Positions 1-8,763 of a DNA stretch of 64,000 nucleotides are shown here, in pieces; position 1 is the first letter of the stretch; every line of letters starts with the position of its first letter. Source of the DNA: Chryseobacterium sp. ZHDP1 (GTDB lineage Bacteria > Bacteroidota > Bacteroidia > Flavobacteriales > Weeksellaceae); assembly GCF_018603435.1 (NCBI RefSeq), contig NZ_CP075682.1:2604001-2668000 (forward strand), written 5' to 3'. The notes below the pieces were generated by a model, which worked only from the letters and a program-made list of their open reading frames with translations, was not told where the DNA came from and did not search any database. Position numbers and translations under genes: made by a program.

Positions 1-750
1 AGTCTGGTTTTATATCTTAAACAATTGTATTTTGCTGAAGTATCAAAAGCATTTACAGAATTTGGGTATTGTTATTTCCAGGGTTTCCTTTTTGCAAAAA
101 ATGATGACGGAACCTATTCTTTACTTGAAAAAACAGATACTGTGACAGAGCATAAATCAGCCGATGTAACGAAAGAAATCCTAAGAAAAGGCAGCGAAAT
201 GCTGGGAGAATTCATTACCGAAAATGCAGCGAAAAAACCTAATACAACAGAGCGTTACACATGGGAACAGCTTAAAAATTTTGATGATGTCTATAAACAA
301 TCAATCAGCCTCTTCAATTCTTCTGAATTGAAAGACGGACTGTACAAAGATTATACTTCTCTGAAAAACCAGCAGCCTCAACAGGAAATCAGCAGCGTTA
401 AATTTTACGGAAACCAACCCAAAATTCACAGAATATTTGAAACAGCAGACGGAAAAGAAAAAGAAATAAAGAAAGATGAAGTGTATGCCCTTATTTACAA
501 AGGGGAATTGTATGTTTATCTTCCTATCGAAAATCTTTTCACGAAGGCAGAAAAAAAAGACAACGATTATTATTTCGTCGGAAAATTAAGATCCGGAAGT
601 CCCAATATCGGAAATTTGAGTATCGGAATGTTTTTCGGCGTTGTAGGAGTCTTAATGACATCAAATCCTGCTTATCCTTTTGAACAGAAAATAGATTATC
701 TTAACGGAGCATTTATTCCCGTTAAAGAAATTCAGTCGAAAAAATATTAA
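1..750 (+). CDS. Hypothetical protein, 5' end cut by window edge
   Basis: The reading frame is open from base 1, so the visible part (about 249 residues, through a TTG at 25) is probably the C-terminal part of a longer protein. I do not recognise the family. The chain is lysine- and glutamate-rich with a Q/P-rich patch near residue 125. There is one hydrophobic stretch near residue 205 (IGMFFGVVGVLM), which could be a membrane or buried segment. It ends about 50 bp before a clear hairpin terminator. The true start and function cannot be judged from this window. Confidence 0.75.
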   Translation, partial: SLVLYLKQLYFAEVSKAFTEFGYCYFQGFLFAKNDDGTYSLLEKTDTVTEHKSADVTKEILRKGSEMLGEFITENAAKKPNTTERYTWEQLKNFDDVYKQSISLFNSSELKDGLYKDYTSLKNQQPQQEISSVKFYGNQPKIHRIFETADGKEKEIKKDEVYALIYKGELYVYLPIENLFTKAEKKDNDYYFVGKLRSGSPNIGNLSIGMFFGVVGVLMTSNPAYPFEQKIDYLNGAFIPVKEIQSKKY

Positions 751-799
751 CAGTAAAGAAATTCTGGTAAATTATAATCTTAAATCTATATGAAATATT

Positions 800-826
800 A
801 TCCTTCAAAATCTTGGAGGATTTTTT
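800..826 (+). terminator. Rho-independent terminator
   Basis: Stem ATCCTTCAA / TTGGAGGAT (one G-T pair) with a 4-nt loop, followed by a run of six T. It closes the transcript of the truncated gene that ends at 750. Confidence 0.75.
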
Positions 827-857
827 ATATTTGATGCCAATTAAATAAAAACATTCC

Positions 858-2018
858 ATGAAAAAAATTCTTTTGCTGTTCGTTTTTTGGCAATCCTTTA
901 TTTTTGCTCAAAAGAACAATGAGTTATTGGTTTTAAGTGCAGTCGTTAAAGACAAGGTTATTCCCAATGCACAAATTATCTTCCAGAAAAACGGAGAAAC
1001 TTCAGAAACGGTCAATACGGATGCTTCAGGAAAAGCCGTTATTCCTCCACAGTTTGTTGATGCCAACAATGAGATCACTTTAATCATCAAAAAAGAAGGC
1101 TATTCCACACTGGTTACAAAAGGTCCTTTTGGCGGTCTGACGTATGCTTTAAGCCCTGTTATGGAAGATCTGGACGGAATGAGAATTGTTTTAAGCTGGG
1201 GAAAATCTCCTTCTGATCTGGACTCGCATCTTTCCTATCCGAACAATCATATTTGCTATTATCACAAAGAAGGAACAAACGCCAATCTTGATGTAGACGA
1301 TACAGACAGTTTTGGTCCTGAAACTATTACGATTGAAAAAAGAGCTCAAAACAAGAAATATATTTATGCGGTTCATGATTATTCCGATAAAAACAGAATG
1401 GATAATGATAACCTTTCCAATATAAGCAATGCAAAAGTTTATGTTTATATAGGAAACACCCTGATTAAAAGTTATGATGTGCCAAAATATAAAAAAGGGA
1501 CAGTTTGGGTTGTTTTTATGATTGATGAATCCGGAAACATTATTGATATCAATAATTTTGAAAATTCTGCTTCATGGGAAGGCGTGAGAAGCTTATTAAG
1601 TAACTACCGGTCTTCTTCAACACCAAGTAATTCTATCACCGAAAACTACAGACAGACAGCGTTCGACATTAATAAACAGGGCGAAAATTTTTATCATTCC
1701 GGCAGAATAGAACAGGCGGTTAATTATTATCAACTAGCGTTGGAATATAATCCTTTCGACGGGCAGATCTACAGTAATCTCGGACTTGCGTTCAGCAAAA
1801 TCGGAAGAAACGCAGAAGCGATATGGGCAAATCGTGAAGCCATTAAATTTGCAGCCGACAATACGATTAAAGCAAATTCTTATTATAATATTGCGAAAAT
1901 TTACGAAAACAGCGGACAATTTTCTGAAGCCCTTTATTATTATGGCTTAGCGAAAGAAAATAAGGAAAATCAGGTCTACGATAAAGCTATTCTGAGAGTA
2001 AAATCAAAAATGAGATAA
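858..2018 (+). CDS. Exported YfaP/DUF2135-like protein with TPR repeats
   Basis: 386 residues. A Sec signal peptide (MKKILLLFVFWQSFIFAQ) is followed by an Ig/carboxypeptidase-regulatory-like domain (about 23-95, VIPNAQIIF...DASGKAVIP). Next is a region matching the YfaP/DUF2135 style (about 105-230), with LSWGKSPSDLDSHL, and Asp-rich DVDDTDSFGPETI that may bind metal. The C-terminal 120 residues form TPR-like helices (NYYQLALEYNPFDGQIYSNL). The stop overlaps the start of the following NodB gene by one base (TAATG), so the two are probably translated together. A periplasmic or surface role is likely; the exact function is unknown. Confidence 0.85.
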   Translation: MKKILLLFVFWQSFIFAQKNNELLVLSAVVKDKVIPNAQIIFQKNGETSETVNTDASGKAVIPPQFVDANNEITLIIKKEGYSTLVTKGPFGGLTYALSPVMEDLDGMRIVLSWGKSPSDLDSHLSYPNNHICYYHKEGTNANLDVDDTDSFGPETITIEKRAQNKKYIYAVHDYSDKNRMDNDNLSNISNAKVYVYIGNTLIKSYDVPKYKKGTVWVVFMIDESGNIIDINNFENSASWEGVRSLLSNYRSSSTPSNSITENYRQTAFDINKQGENFYHSGRIEQAVNYYQLALEYNPFDGQIYSNLGLAFSKIGRNAEAIWANREAIKFAADNTIKANSYYNIAKIYENSGQFSEALYYYGLAKENKENQVYDKAILRVKSKMR

Positions 2019-3142
2019 TGAAAAAATTACTTTTATTGTTCATTCTGATTTCAGATTTTATCTTCTCACAAGGTCCATCCAACATTGCGACCGCCAATCG
2101 TGATCTTTGGAATTTACCCATGAAAAGCAGTAAAGATTTTGATGTTGCTTCCAAAATGGAAATGCTGGTGTTTCTGGAAACATTCACTGAAATTAATGCT
2201 TCCAACGAAACGGAATTATTCAAAACTTTAGCCGTAAAAGACGGAACTTCCGAAGGGGTAAAAATCTGGAAAAAACAGACTCAGGATCGTCTGGTTCAAA
2301 ATTTTAAAAGCTTAGAGGCAAATGCGCTTTCGGAGGTAGTTTCTGTAAAGACAAATCCCACTTATCCGGAACTGGTTTTGGTAACAAAAAAGCTTTCAGG
2401 CGGATTACCTGAAAATCTAAAAAACTGGTATCAGAATTCTAAAAGTTTTTATAAAACATATATTTTAGAGTGCCTGCGGCTGGCTGCAAAATCCAATAAA
2501 AGGACAAGCGAAATCAACACATTAGATCCAAGCGAGAAAAATGGTTTTGAACTAAATGACAAAAATTATCTTCTCACGTTCGATGATGGTCCGACTCTAA
2601 AAAACGGTCATACAGATCAGTTGATTCACGTTTTAAAAGAGCAAAACTTAACAGGTATTTTCTTTTTATCGGGAGATAAGTTACAACAGAGAATTGCTGC
2701 AAACAGCAAAAACAGTGTTTCATCTATGTACGGAGAAAACTGGATCGGCTCTCACAGTATGGTTCATAAATCGCATCAGTATCTTCCCGACTGGAAATTA
2801 CAGATTGACGAAAGCAATGGTATTGTTAAAGATGTTTTTGATTTTAATCATAAGACGTTTTATTTTCGTCCGCCTTATGGACAAAGAAGCAAGGAGATGA
2901 TACAATATCTAATAAAAAACAAGCAGCCTGTTCTTTTGTGGAATATCGATTCGCAGGACTGGAGTGAAAAAATATCTTCACAACAGGTCTCTTCAAGAGT
3001 TATTACGCTGATGCTTTTATGGAGAAAGGGAATTATCTTGTTTCACGATGTTCATCCTAAAGCTGAAATTGCAGTTCCTGCGATTAATGAATATTTTAAG
3101 GATTGTCCCGTTAAATGGCTAACACCTGAAGAAATAAAGTAA
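2018..3142 (+). CDS. Exported polysaccharide deacetylase (NodB homology)
   Basis: 374 residues with a Sec signal peptide (residues 1-18). An unassigned helical region of about 160 residues precedes a NodB domain (CE4 family, metal-dependent N- or O-deacetylation of polysaccharides). The CE4 motifs are visible: TFDDGP near 187-192, GSHSMVH near 244 (metal-binding H-x3-H), FRPPYGQ near 284, then LWNIDSQDW and LFHDVH. All catalytic positions look intact. It is coupled by a one-base overlap to the YfaP/TPR gene, suggesting joint action on a cell-wall or capsular glycan. The substrate is not predictable. Confidence 0.9.
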   Translation: MKKLLLLFILISDFIFSQGPSNIATANRDLWNLPMKSSKDFDVASKMEMLVFLETFTEINASNETELFKTLAVKDGTSEGVKIWKKQTQDRLVQNFKSLEANALSEVVSVKTNPTYPELVLVTKKLSGGLPENLKNWYQNSKSFYKTYILECLRLAAKSNKRTSEINTLDPSEKNGFELNDKNYLLTFDDGPTLKNGHTDQLIHVLKEQNLTGIFFLSGDKLQQRIAANSKNSVSSMYGENWIGSHSMVHKSHQYLPDWKLQIDESNGIVKDVFDFNHKTFYFRPPYGQRSKEMIQYLIKNKQPVLLWNIDSQDWSEKISSQQVSSRVITLMLLWRKGIILFHDVHPKAEIAVPAINEYFKDCPVKWLTPEEIK

Positions 3143-3146
3143 CAAC

Positions 3147-3178
3147 AAACCCCTCACAGAAATTCTATGAAGGGGTTT
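3147..3178. terminator. Bidirectional terminator between convergent genes
   Basis: Stem AAACCCCT / AGGGGTTT with a partly paired inner section. It lies between the plus-strand deacetylase and the minus-strand C1q-like gene and could serve both. Confidence 0.7.
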
Positions 3179-3197
3179 ATTATATTTCAAAAGAACT

Positions 3198-3950
3198 TTA
3201 GTTCTGGCTTAGCAAAACAATATTTAACGAAGCGTCAGAAATATTAGCTACTGCTCCGTCAGAATACATATAAAGTCTTAACTGATCGTTTTTGTTAAAA
3301 TAGGCAATTCTTGTATAAAGCATTGTCCAGCGGTTTCCCGAGTTGGTATTCCAGATTCCCTCCGGAATATCTGAATTATCAGTATGCACCGCCTGAAACA
3401 CATTTCTACTTGGGCTTCCATCTACAAGTCTGATACTCGATTTGATGAGATATGTTCCCGAACTTGGAACAGTATATGTGCTGGTTGCAGGACTCCAGAT
3501 TCCTCCGCCTACATTTTTAGTTACGGTTGAAAGAGGAACCGTTGTAAAACCACCGGAATTGATACTAGCCGCTGTTGCAGAACCATTTCCGCTTCCCAGT
3601 GAAGCAATAAAAACCGCTGTTCCTGTTTTAGCAACTACAGATTGCCATGCGGTACCATCAAAATAGTAATATCCAACCGTCGCGATCTGTGCTGTTGCAG
3701 ATACCGTGGAACCTCCTGTAATATCTGTAACATAAAGTAAAGCACCTACATGACTGGAGTTATACCCTGTCTTTGCATTCAGCTGAGCCAACGTTATTCT
3801 GGGCGCTCTCATTCCGTCTGCTTTGGTAACGGTAGAAGCCACACCATTTACATCCAGAGTCATTTGCGGTGTAAGCGAATTGATTCCCACATTCTGAGCA
3901 TTCGCCCGACTCAGAAATACAATCGATAGAAATAAAAAAAACTTTTTCAC
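3198..3950 (-). CDS. Exported protein with probable C1q/TNF-like C-terminal domain
   Basis: 250 residues. Signal peptide MKKFFLFLSIVFLSRANAQ, then an N-terminal segment (NVGINSLTPQMTLDVNG) of a kind common at the start of Bacteroidota surface proteins. A middle section reads DGMRAPRITLAQLNAK, and the last ~130 residues are beta-rich (TYTVPSSGTYLIKSSIRLV...FNKNDQLRLYMYSDG), which suggests a C1q/TNF jelly-roll; this fold call is inference. No T9SS tail is seen. Convergent with the deacetylase, sharing its terminator. Confidence 0.8.
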   Translation of the reverse strand: MKKFFLFLSIVFLSRANAQNVGINSLTPQMTLDVNGVASTVTKADGMRAPRITLAQLNAKTGYNSSHVGALLYVTDITGGSTVSATAQIATVGYYYFDGTAWQSVVAKTGTAVFIASLGSGNGSATAASINSGGFTTVPLSTVTKNVGGGIWSPATSTYTVPSSGTYLIKSSIRLVDGSPSRNVFQAVHTDNSDIPEGIWNTNSGNRWTMLYTRIAYFNKNDQLRLYMYSDGAVANISDASLNIVLLSQN

Positions 3951-4158
3951 GGCACAAAAATTAGCAACTGCAAATATATAACATTATTAAACACCATAAA
4001 TTCTTATAACTGACTAAAATAAAATTATATATGAATTTTTATTAATATTTAATTAAAATAAAACAATAATTAATGAAAAATAACAAATCCAATAAATATA
4101 AAAATGAAAAGTGAATTTTGAATCAATCTGATTATTTTTGAAAAATATTACCTCAACA

Positions 4159-4866
4159 ATGAAACCGAAAGCCATCTTTAACTGGAGCAGCGGAAAAGAC
4201 TCTGCCTTAGCTCTGTATAAAACTTTAAAAGAAGAAAAATTTGATGTTATTTCTTTGCTGACAAGCATTAATAAAGAATATCAGAGAATTTCCATGCACG
4301 GCGTTCATGTTTTGTTACTGGAAAAACAGGCAGAAAGTTTAGGCTTTTCTTTAATTAAAATGGAACTTCCCAAAGAACCTTCTATGGAAGAATATCGCGA
4401 AATTATGGGCAGAACCATGACGGAAATACAATCTCAAGGCGTTACGCATTCTATTTTCGGAGATATTTTTCTGGAAGATTTAAAAAAATACCGAGAAGAG
4501 CAACTGCAATCGATCGGGATGGAAGCTGTTTTTCCATTGTGGAAAATCAATACCACTAACCTCATCCACGAATTTTTAGATCTGGGTTTCAAAACGATTG
4601 TTACCTGCGTGAACGAGACTTATCTCGACAAAAGTTTTGCAGGAAGAATTATTGATAAAGACTTTATTAAAGATTTACCGAAAAATGTAGATCCCTGCGG
4701 AGAAAATGGAGAATTTCACACTTTTACTTTTGACGGACCTCTTTTTAAAAGTCCTGTTGAATTCGAGATCGGGGAAATCGTTAAAAAAACATATCCAAAA
4801 CCGAAATCTGACGAAACCGAGACTGGAGAATACGTTTTCTGGTTTTGTGATTTGATTTTAAAATAA
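4159..4866 (+). CDS. Dph6-type diphthine--ammonia ligase family ATPase (PP-loop)
   Basis: About 235 residues. The N-terminus MKPKAIFNWSSGKDSALALY carries the PP-loop SGGKDS-type ATP-binding motif (here SSGKDSA). The segments GDIFLEDLKKYREEQL, TCVNETYLDKSFAG and DPCGENGEFHTFTFDGPLF are hallmarks of the Dph6/DUF71 family. Eukaryotic and archaeal Dph6 amidates diphthine on EF2; bacteria lack diphthamide, so the bacterial substrate is unknown. The ATG at 4159 is chosen over a TTG at 4138, because TATTTTTG at 4133-4140 looks like a -7 promoter box and covers that TTG. Confidence 0.9.
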   Translation: MKPKAIFNWSSGKDSALALYKTLKEEKFDVISLLTSINKEYQRISMHGVHVLLLEKQAESLGFSLIKMELPKEPSMEEYREIMGRTMTEIQSQGVTHSIFGDIFLEDLKKYREEQLQSIGMEAVFPLWKINTTNLIHEFLDLGFKTIVTCVNETYLDKSFAGRIIDKDFIKDLPKNVDPCGENGEFHTFTFDGPLFKSPVEFEIGEIVKKTYPKPKSDETETGEYVFWFCDLILK

Positions 4867-4901
4867 TTCCTGTGTTTTTCCGTTTTTGTGTAAACTAAAC
4901 A

Positions 4902-5798
4902 ATGAGACCTTATCTTAGAATTGAAAAACCCTGTGAAGAATCTTTGAAAAACATGCACACGATTCCGGAAGGAAAATTCTGCGATTTGTGTTCGAAAAAA
5001 GTATACGATCTTACCAAGCTTACTCATTCTGAAATTTCATGTATCGCAGAGCAAAATCATGGCAAAAAGTTCTGCGGAATACTCATTAACAAAGAGCCTG
5101 AACAAAAACGGGAAGAAACTTTTTCAATTCCTGAACACATTTCACACAGAAAAAATACTTTTACAAAAGTTGCAGCAGGAATCGCTTTAACGGCAAGCGT
5201 AATGAATACGCTTGCTGCGCAGACCAAAGATGTTGCAAAAACTCAGGTCATTCTTACCGGAAAAAATTTATCCGCAGAAAAAATTCAAAGAAAAAACACA
5301 GAAGGTGGCGAAAAATTAACAGCCTCCGGAAGAATTGTAACCAGCGAAGAAGGAAAGCCAATTAAAGCGTATGTAAATTTAATCACCATTAATAAAGTAT
5401 ATTCCACCGAAACTAACGAAGACGGTTTTTATTCACTGGAAATTCCTCAGGAGTTAGCTCAGGAAGAGAATTATCTTTTGGAATTCAGCCCTTTTTCTTA
5501 TAATTTCGATCAAAAACTGAAAGTTTTCAGCAGAAATGAAATCACACAAAAGTCCGTCATAAAACTTCCGGATAACGGAATTTATAAAGAATTAGGTGAA
5601 GTAAGTTTCGGACCGCCTTATGCAGAAGAAAATTCTGTCATTTTTCTGCACGGAAAGCGATTGGATTATAAACTTTTCAACAAAAGCTATTCTTTGTACA
5701 GCAGCAAATACTCCATTTATTACATTCCAAAACCTTTTACTAAATTTTTCACAGAAAGCGATCTGGTAAAAGATATTTTTATTGTTTTTGTAAAATAA
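4902..5798 (+). CDS. Membrane protein: N-terminal Cys motif, one TM, carboxypeptidase-regulatory-like domain
   Basis: 298 residues with no N-terminal signal peptide. The first ~65 residues carry five cysteines, including FCDLCSKKVYDLT and a later FCG, a possible zinc- or redox-binding knuckle. A single hydrophobic helix (VAAGIALTASVMNTLAA, about 89-105) follows. After it comes an Ala-Gln signal-like junction and then a CarboxypepD_reg-like beta-sandwich (LTASGRIVTSEEGKPIKAYVNL...NEDGFYSLEIP, about 140-215). The implied topology is cytoplasmic Cys domain inside and beta domain outside. The function is unknown. It starts 35 bp after the Dph6-like gene, so the two may be co-transcribed. Confidence 0.8.
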   Translation: MRPYLRIEKPCEESLKNMHTIPEGKFCDLCSKKVYDLTKLTHSEISCIAEQNHGKKFCGILINKEPEQKREETFSIPEHISHRKNTFTKVAAGIALTASVMNTLAAQTKDVAKTQVILTGKNLSAEKIQRKNTEGGEKLTASGRIVTSEEGKPIKAYVNLITINKVYSTETNEDGFYSLEIPQELAQEENYLLEFSPFSYNFDQKLKVFSRNEITQKSVIKLPDNGIYKELGEVSFGPPYAEENSVIFLHGKRLDYKLFNKSYSLYSSKYSIYYIPKPFTKFFTESDLVKDIFIVFVK

Positions 5799-5858
5799 TT
5801 ATTTCTGTAATTTTTCTTCACAAGGCATAAAAATTGCTTCCCAAAAGAAAAACAATAA

Positions 5859-7007
5859 ATGATTAAAAATTTTCTCTTTTCTACTCTTTCTGCTTTTCTT
5901 TTTATCGGTCTAATTTCATGTGAAAAGGAAATAAAATTCATCCCCTCTGCAAAAATAACTGACCGACAGGCAATTGCAGACAGCACCATGATTGCTTTCG
6001 AAAAAAGTCTTCTGAAAAACCAGATCGATTCTGTTTTCAAAAAATATCAGTTTAACGGGAGTGTCGCTGTTTTTAAAGATTCTGTTGAGTTGTACCGAAA
6101 AAATCAGGGTTTTGCAGATTTCAAAGATCAGTTAAAGATTAATGACAGTACTGTTTTTGCCATCGGTTCTGTAAGCAAGCAATTTACCGCTGCTTTAATT
6201 CTGCTTCAGATGGAACAGGGAAAACTGAATGTAGACGATAAAGTTTCAACTTATTTAAAGGAGTTTCAAAACAAAAATTACGAAAATATTACCATTCATC
6301 AGCTTCTGAATCATACTTCGGGACTGAATACTTTAGGCGGAAAGCTCCAGTTTAAAAGCGGAACAGATTTTTTTTATTCCAATGACGGTTTTAATACTCT
6401 GGGAAAAATTGTGGAGAAAGTTTCGGGTAAATCGTATGACGAAAATATTCTGGATTTATTCAAAGAAGCTGGAATGAATCATTCTTCAACCGCAACCTCT
6501 TTTGAAGGCGAAAACTTTGCCGGAGCTTTTTTAGGCAACCAAAAAAACTTCGAAAAAATCCAGAATATGCCGAAAAGACTTGCCGGTAAAGACATCGGAG
6601 TTCCTGCAGGCGGAATTTTATCCACCATTAACGATCTTCATGCGTGGAATAATGCTTTATACAGCGGAAAAATCCTCCGTCCTGAAACACTGAAAAAGTT
6701 TGAATCTAAAAGCGCAGAAAGACATCATGCGATTTTCGGGAAAATGGGTTACGGCTACGGAATTATGAGCAACATCGGGAAACCGTTGGCATTTTTTCAC
6801 AGCGGTTATGTTAAAGGTTCTCCTTCATTAAATATCTTTTATCCGGAAACAAAAACTTCGGTTATTATTCTTTCCAATATTTCGGATGAAGAACAGGGAA
6901 AAGGATTTACTTTTAAACCTCACGTTGAGATCAAAAAAATCACAGATGCTCTGGAAAGTACCATTTCGGAGATGAATTCTTCAAAAGGAAATGCAATGAA
7001 AATGTAG
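5859..7007 (+). CDS. Serine hydrolase, class C beta-lactamase/DD-peptidase family, lipoprotein
   Basis: 382 residues. The N-terminus has a lipobox (FLFIGLISCEKE), so it is probably a lipoprotein. The penicillin-binding-protein-like motifs are visible: GSVSKQFTA (SxxK, Ser near 104 and Lys near 107), YSNDGF (YxN, near 174) and HSGYVKG (KTG-like box, near 313). ATHQLLNHTSG-type region and PAGGILSTINDLHAWNNAL are typical of this family. It may be an esterase, DD-peptidase or D-amino-acid peptidase. Nothing here shows it to be an antibiotic resistance gene. It runs convergently into the next minus-strand gene with no gap. Confidence 0.88.
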   Translation: MIKNFLFSTLSAFLFIGLISCEKEIKFIPSAKITDRQAIADSTMIAFEKSLLKNQIDSVFKKYQFNGSVAVFKDSVELYRKNQGFADFKDQLKINDSTVFAIGSVSKQFTAALILLQMEQGKLNVDDKVSTYLKEFQNKNYENITIHQLLNHTSGLNTLGGKLQFKSGTDFFYSNDGFNTLGKIVEKVSGKSYDENILDLFKEAGMNHSSTATSFEGENFAGAFLGNQKNFEKIQNMPKRLAGKDIGVPAGGILSTINDLHAWNNALYSGKILRPETLKKFESKSAERHHAIFGKMGYGYGIMSNIGKPLAFFHSGYVKGSPSLNIFYPETKTSVIILSNISDEEQGKGFTFKPHVEIKKITDALESTISEMNSSKGNAMKM

Positions 7008-7008
7008 A

Positions 7009-7734
7009 TTATTCAGAAGAAAGATTCAGAAAGTTTTTCATTTTTTCTAATGATTTTTTATGTTCGAAAAAATTCATAAGACCGAAAATAATCATTACCT
7101 GTATACAGTAAGGAAGAACTAACGTTGCCAGAACAAAAATAATTTCGCTGTGATCGTTAGTTCTGAAAAACAGATACGGATAAATACCTTTCTTGGAAAT
7201 GATCTGTGCCATTGAAGTCATAGAAACAACCAGTAAGCCAGTATTTTGCTGATACATAGAATAAAAAAGTCTGCCTCTGTATTTAAAATCCTGTTTTACA
7301 TATTTCCAGATTTTACGATTAAAAAACCAGACTCCAAAAGTAAACAGAACGAACAATCCATTTTGTATTTTGAAAAGACTACTGTAAACTTCCTCATTAT
7401 TGGCTAAAAAAATTAAAAGAATATTGACAGCAAAAGAAATCAATCCCAATAACAATGATCGTTTAAGAATATTATTGTATCTGGCTTTCGCTATTTTTTT
7501 TACAATAACCGGAATTTCTTCACTGTAGAAAACAGAATATTTCGTCATTTTAAATTCACTTTCCCACAATTTCTGGGTTTTATGAAAAGCTTCCTGAAAA
7601 TTTAAATTTTCTTCTATCTGAATATCAGTAACCTGAGAAATCATATGATCTTTCACTTCCACTAAAATATCAAGAGGAAGTCTGTGAAAAATAAGATAAT
7701 CTGTAATCTCCTTTTCCTGTTCTTTAGTCATCAT
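7009..7734 (-). CDS. HAAS-like membrane protein of PadR operon
   Basis: 241 residues. The N-terminal ~70 residues (MTKEQEKEITDYLIFHRLP...EVKDHMISQ...LNFQEAFHKTQKLW) match, in style, the helical HAAS/DUF1700 signalling domains often encoded next to PadR regulators. They align with the first part of the neighbouring gene, so the two are paralogues. Four hydrophobic helices follow (near 90-108, 121-136, 160-175, 195-220). It is the last gene of a three-gene operon with padR, 9 bp after its paralogue. The effector function is unknown. Confidence 0.82.
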   Translation of the reverse strand: MMTKEQEKEITDYLIFHRLPLDILVEVKDHMISQVTDIQIEENLNFQEAFHKTQKLWESEFKMTKYSVFYSEEIPVIVKKIAKARYNNILKRSLLLGLISFAVNILLIFLANNEEVYSSLFKIQNGLFVLFTFGVWFFNRKIWKYVKQDFKYRGRLFYSMYQQNTGLLVVSMTSMAQIISKKGIYPYLFFRTNDHSEIIFVLATLVLPYCIQVMIIFGLMNFFEHKKSLEKMKNFLNLSSE

Positions 7735-7743
7735 TTTAAAAAT

Positions 7744-8361
7744 TTAAATCAAAACATTAATTTTCTTTGAGTTGAAATACAATAACTGAAGCTGAACCGC
7801 CAAAGAATACACCGACAGAAATTTTGAAACATTCATATCCATTATTTTCCAGTTTTCCGCTGTTATAAAAGATCCAAAAGCAAATATCAGCACTCCGAAA
7901 AATAGATTTCTAAGCAGTAAAGGATGAAAGCTCATGGCGATATAATTGGAAAATTTCATCTTTTTAGTAATGAAACTATATGCCAAAAGAATTGCTAAGC
8001 TCCCCAATAATACAATCTGAACTGTAAAAAAAACATCCGTATTTAAAAACATCATGCATGTTGCTGCTGTTGCAAGAATGAAAGAAAGAACGGCAATCTT
8101 TCTAAACCTCTGCTGTAAAATAACTCTTTCGATTCTGGCTATTTTTTTGAACGAAAGAAAATCTGCGTTTACCATTTCCAACTCATTCTTCCAACTGACT
8201 TTAGCTTTCAGAAAAGCTTCGGAAAAACTTAAGTTTTCAAACAGCATCAGATGACTGATCTGAGAAATAAAATGATCTTTCACTTCAGCTAAAATCTGGG
8301 CAGTCAGCTTTTTTGAATTTAAATATACTTCTATTTGATGTTCCTGTTCTTTGGTTATCAT
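7744..8361 (-). CDS. HAAS-like membrane protein of PadR operon, paralogue
   Basis: 205 residues. The N-terminal domain (MITKEQEHQIEVYL...ILAEVKDHFISQISHL...LSFSEAFLKAKVSW) resembles the HAAS/DUF1700 fold and parallels the next gene downstream. Four membrane segments follow (IAVLSFILATAATCMMFL, VQIVLLGSLAILLAYSFI, LFFGVLIFAFGSFI, VYSLAVQLQLLYF). The start overlaps the padR stop by 4 bp (ATGA), implying translational coupling. Probably a membrane sensor or output of the PadR circuit; this is inference from gene order. Confidence 0.83.
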   Translation of the reverse strand: MITKEQEHQIEVYLNSKKLTAQILAEVKDHFISQISHLMLFENLSFSEAFLKAKVSWKNELEMVNADFLSFKKIARIERVILQQRFRKIAVLSFILATAATCMMFLNTDVFFTVQIVLLGSLAILLAYSFITKKMKFSNYIAMSFHPLLLRNLFFGVLIFAFGSFITAENWKIMDMNVSKFLSVYSLAVQLQLLYFNSKKINVLI

Positions 8362-8705
8362 ATATTAAAAATCGTATTGAGGTTAAACAAATAATTTTTC
8401 ATTTCCGTTTCCTGCTCTGCCTGTTGTTTTTTTCCTTTTTCAGTCAGGAGATAATATTTCCGGTCTCTTCCGTTGATCTTCTGGATTTCAGATAAAATCA
8501 TTCCTTTCGCCTCAAGCTTATGCAGAAGCGGATATAAAGCACCTTCCGTCATTTCAAGCTCACCCTGTGTAAGCTCTTTTGCACGCTGTGTAATCTGGTA
8601 ACCATACATTTTCACTTCCTTGGCAAGAAGTTTCAGGATAATGTTTTGAAGGGTTCCTTTATAAAGACTGTTCTTTTTCAATATCTCATCTTTTATACCT
8701 AGCAA
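8358..8705 (-). CDS. PadR family transcriptional regulator
   Basis: 115 residues, short s-PadR type. The winged helix is clear: LYKGTLQNIILKLLA...MYGYQITQRAKE, then LEMTEGALYPLLHKLEAKGMILSE and GRDRKYYLLTEKGKKQ. The only in-frame start upstream of the conserved domain is TTG at 8705; the nearby ATG at 8715 is in another frame and soon hits a stop. An 8-bp-arm palindrome 5 bp upstream is the likely autoregulatory operator. First gene of an operon with two HAAS-like membrane proteins. Confidence 0.92.
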   Translation of the reverse strand: MLGIKDEILKKNSLYKGTLQNIILKLLAKEVKMYGYQITQRAKELTQGELEMTEGALYPLLHKLEAKGMILSEIQKINGRDRKYYLLTEKGKKQQAEQETEMKNYLFNLNTIFNI

Positions 8706-8709
8706 ATCT

Positions 8710-8730
8710 ATACATAATTTTCTTATGTAT
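8710..8730. promoter_or_regulatory. Probable PadR operator (palindrome)
   Basis: Perfect inverted repeat ATACATAA-N5-TTATGTAT immediately upstream of padR, in the divergent gap to the 2H phosphoesterase gene. ATAC/GTAT half-sites with short spacers are typical of PadR-family operators. Position and sequence support autoregulation; binding is inferred. Confidence 0.65.
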
Positions 8731-8763
8731 CATAATTAATTTTAAAATTCTTAATTTCAATGA

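Noticed and set aside
5859..7007. Beta-lactamase resistance gene
   Set aside because: The SxxK/YxN/HSG motifs fit the wide serine-hydrolase family; nothing shows antibiotic hydrolysis, and such lipoproteins are common housekeeping genes in this phylum.
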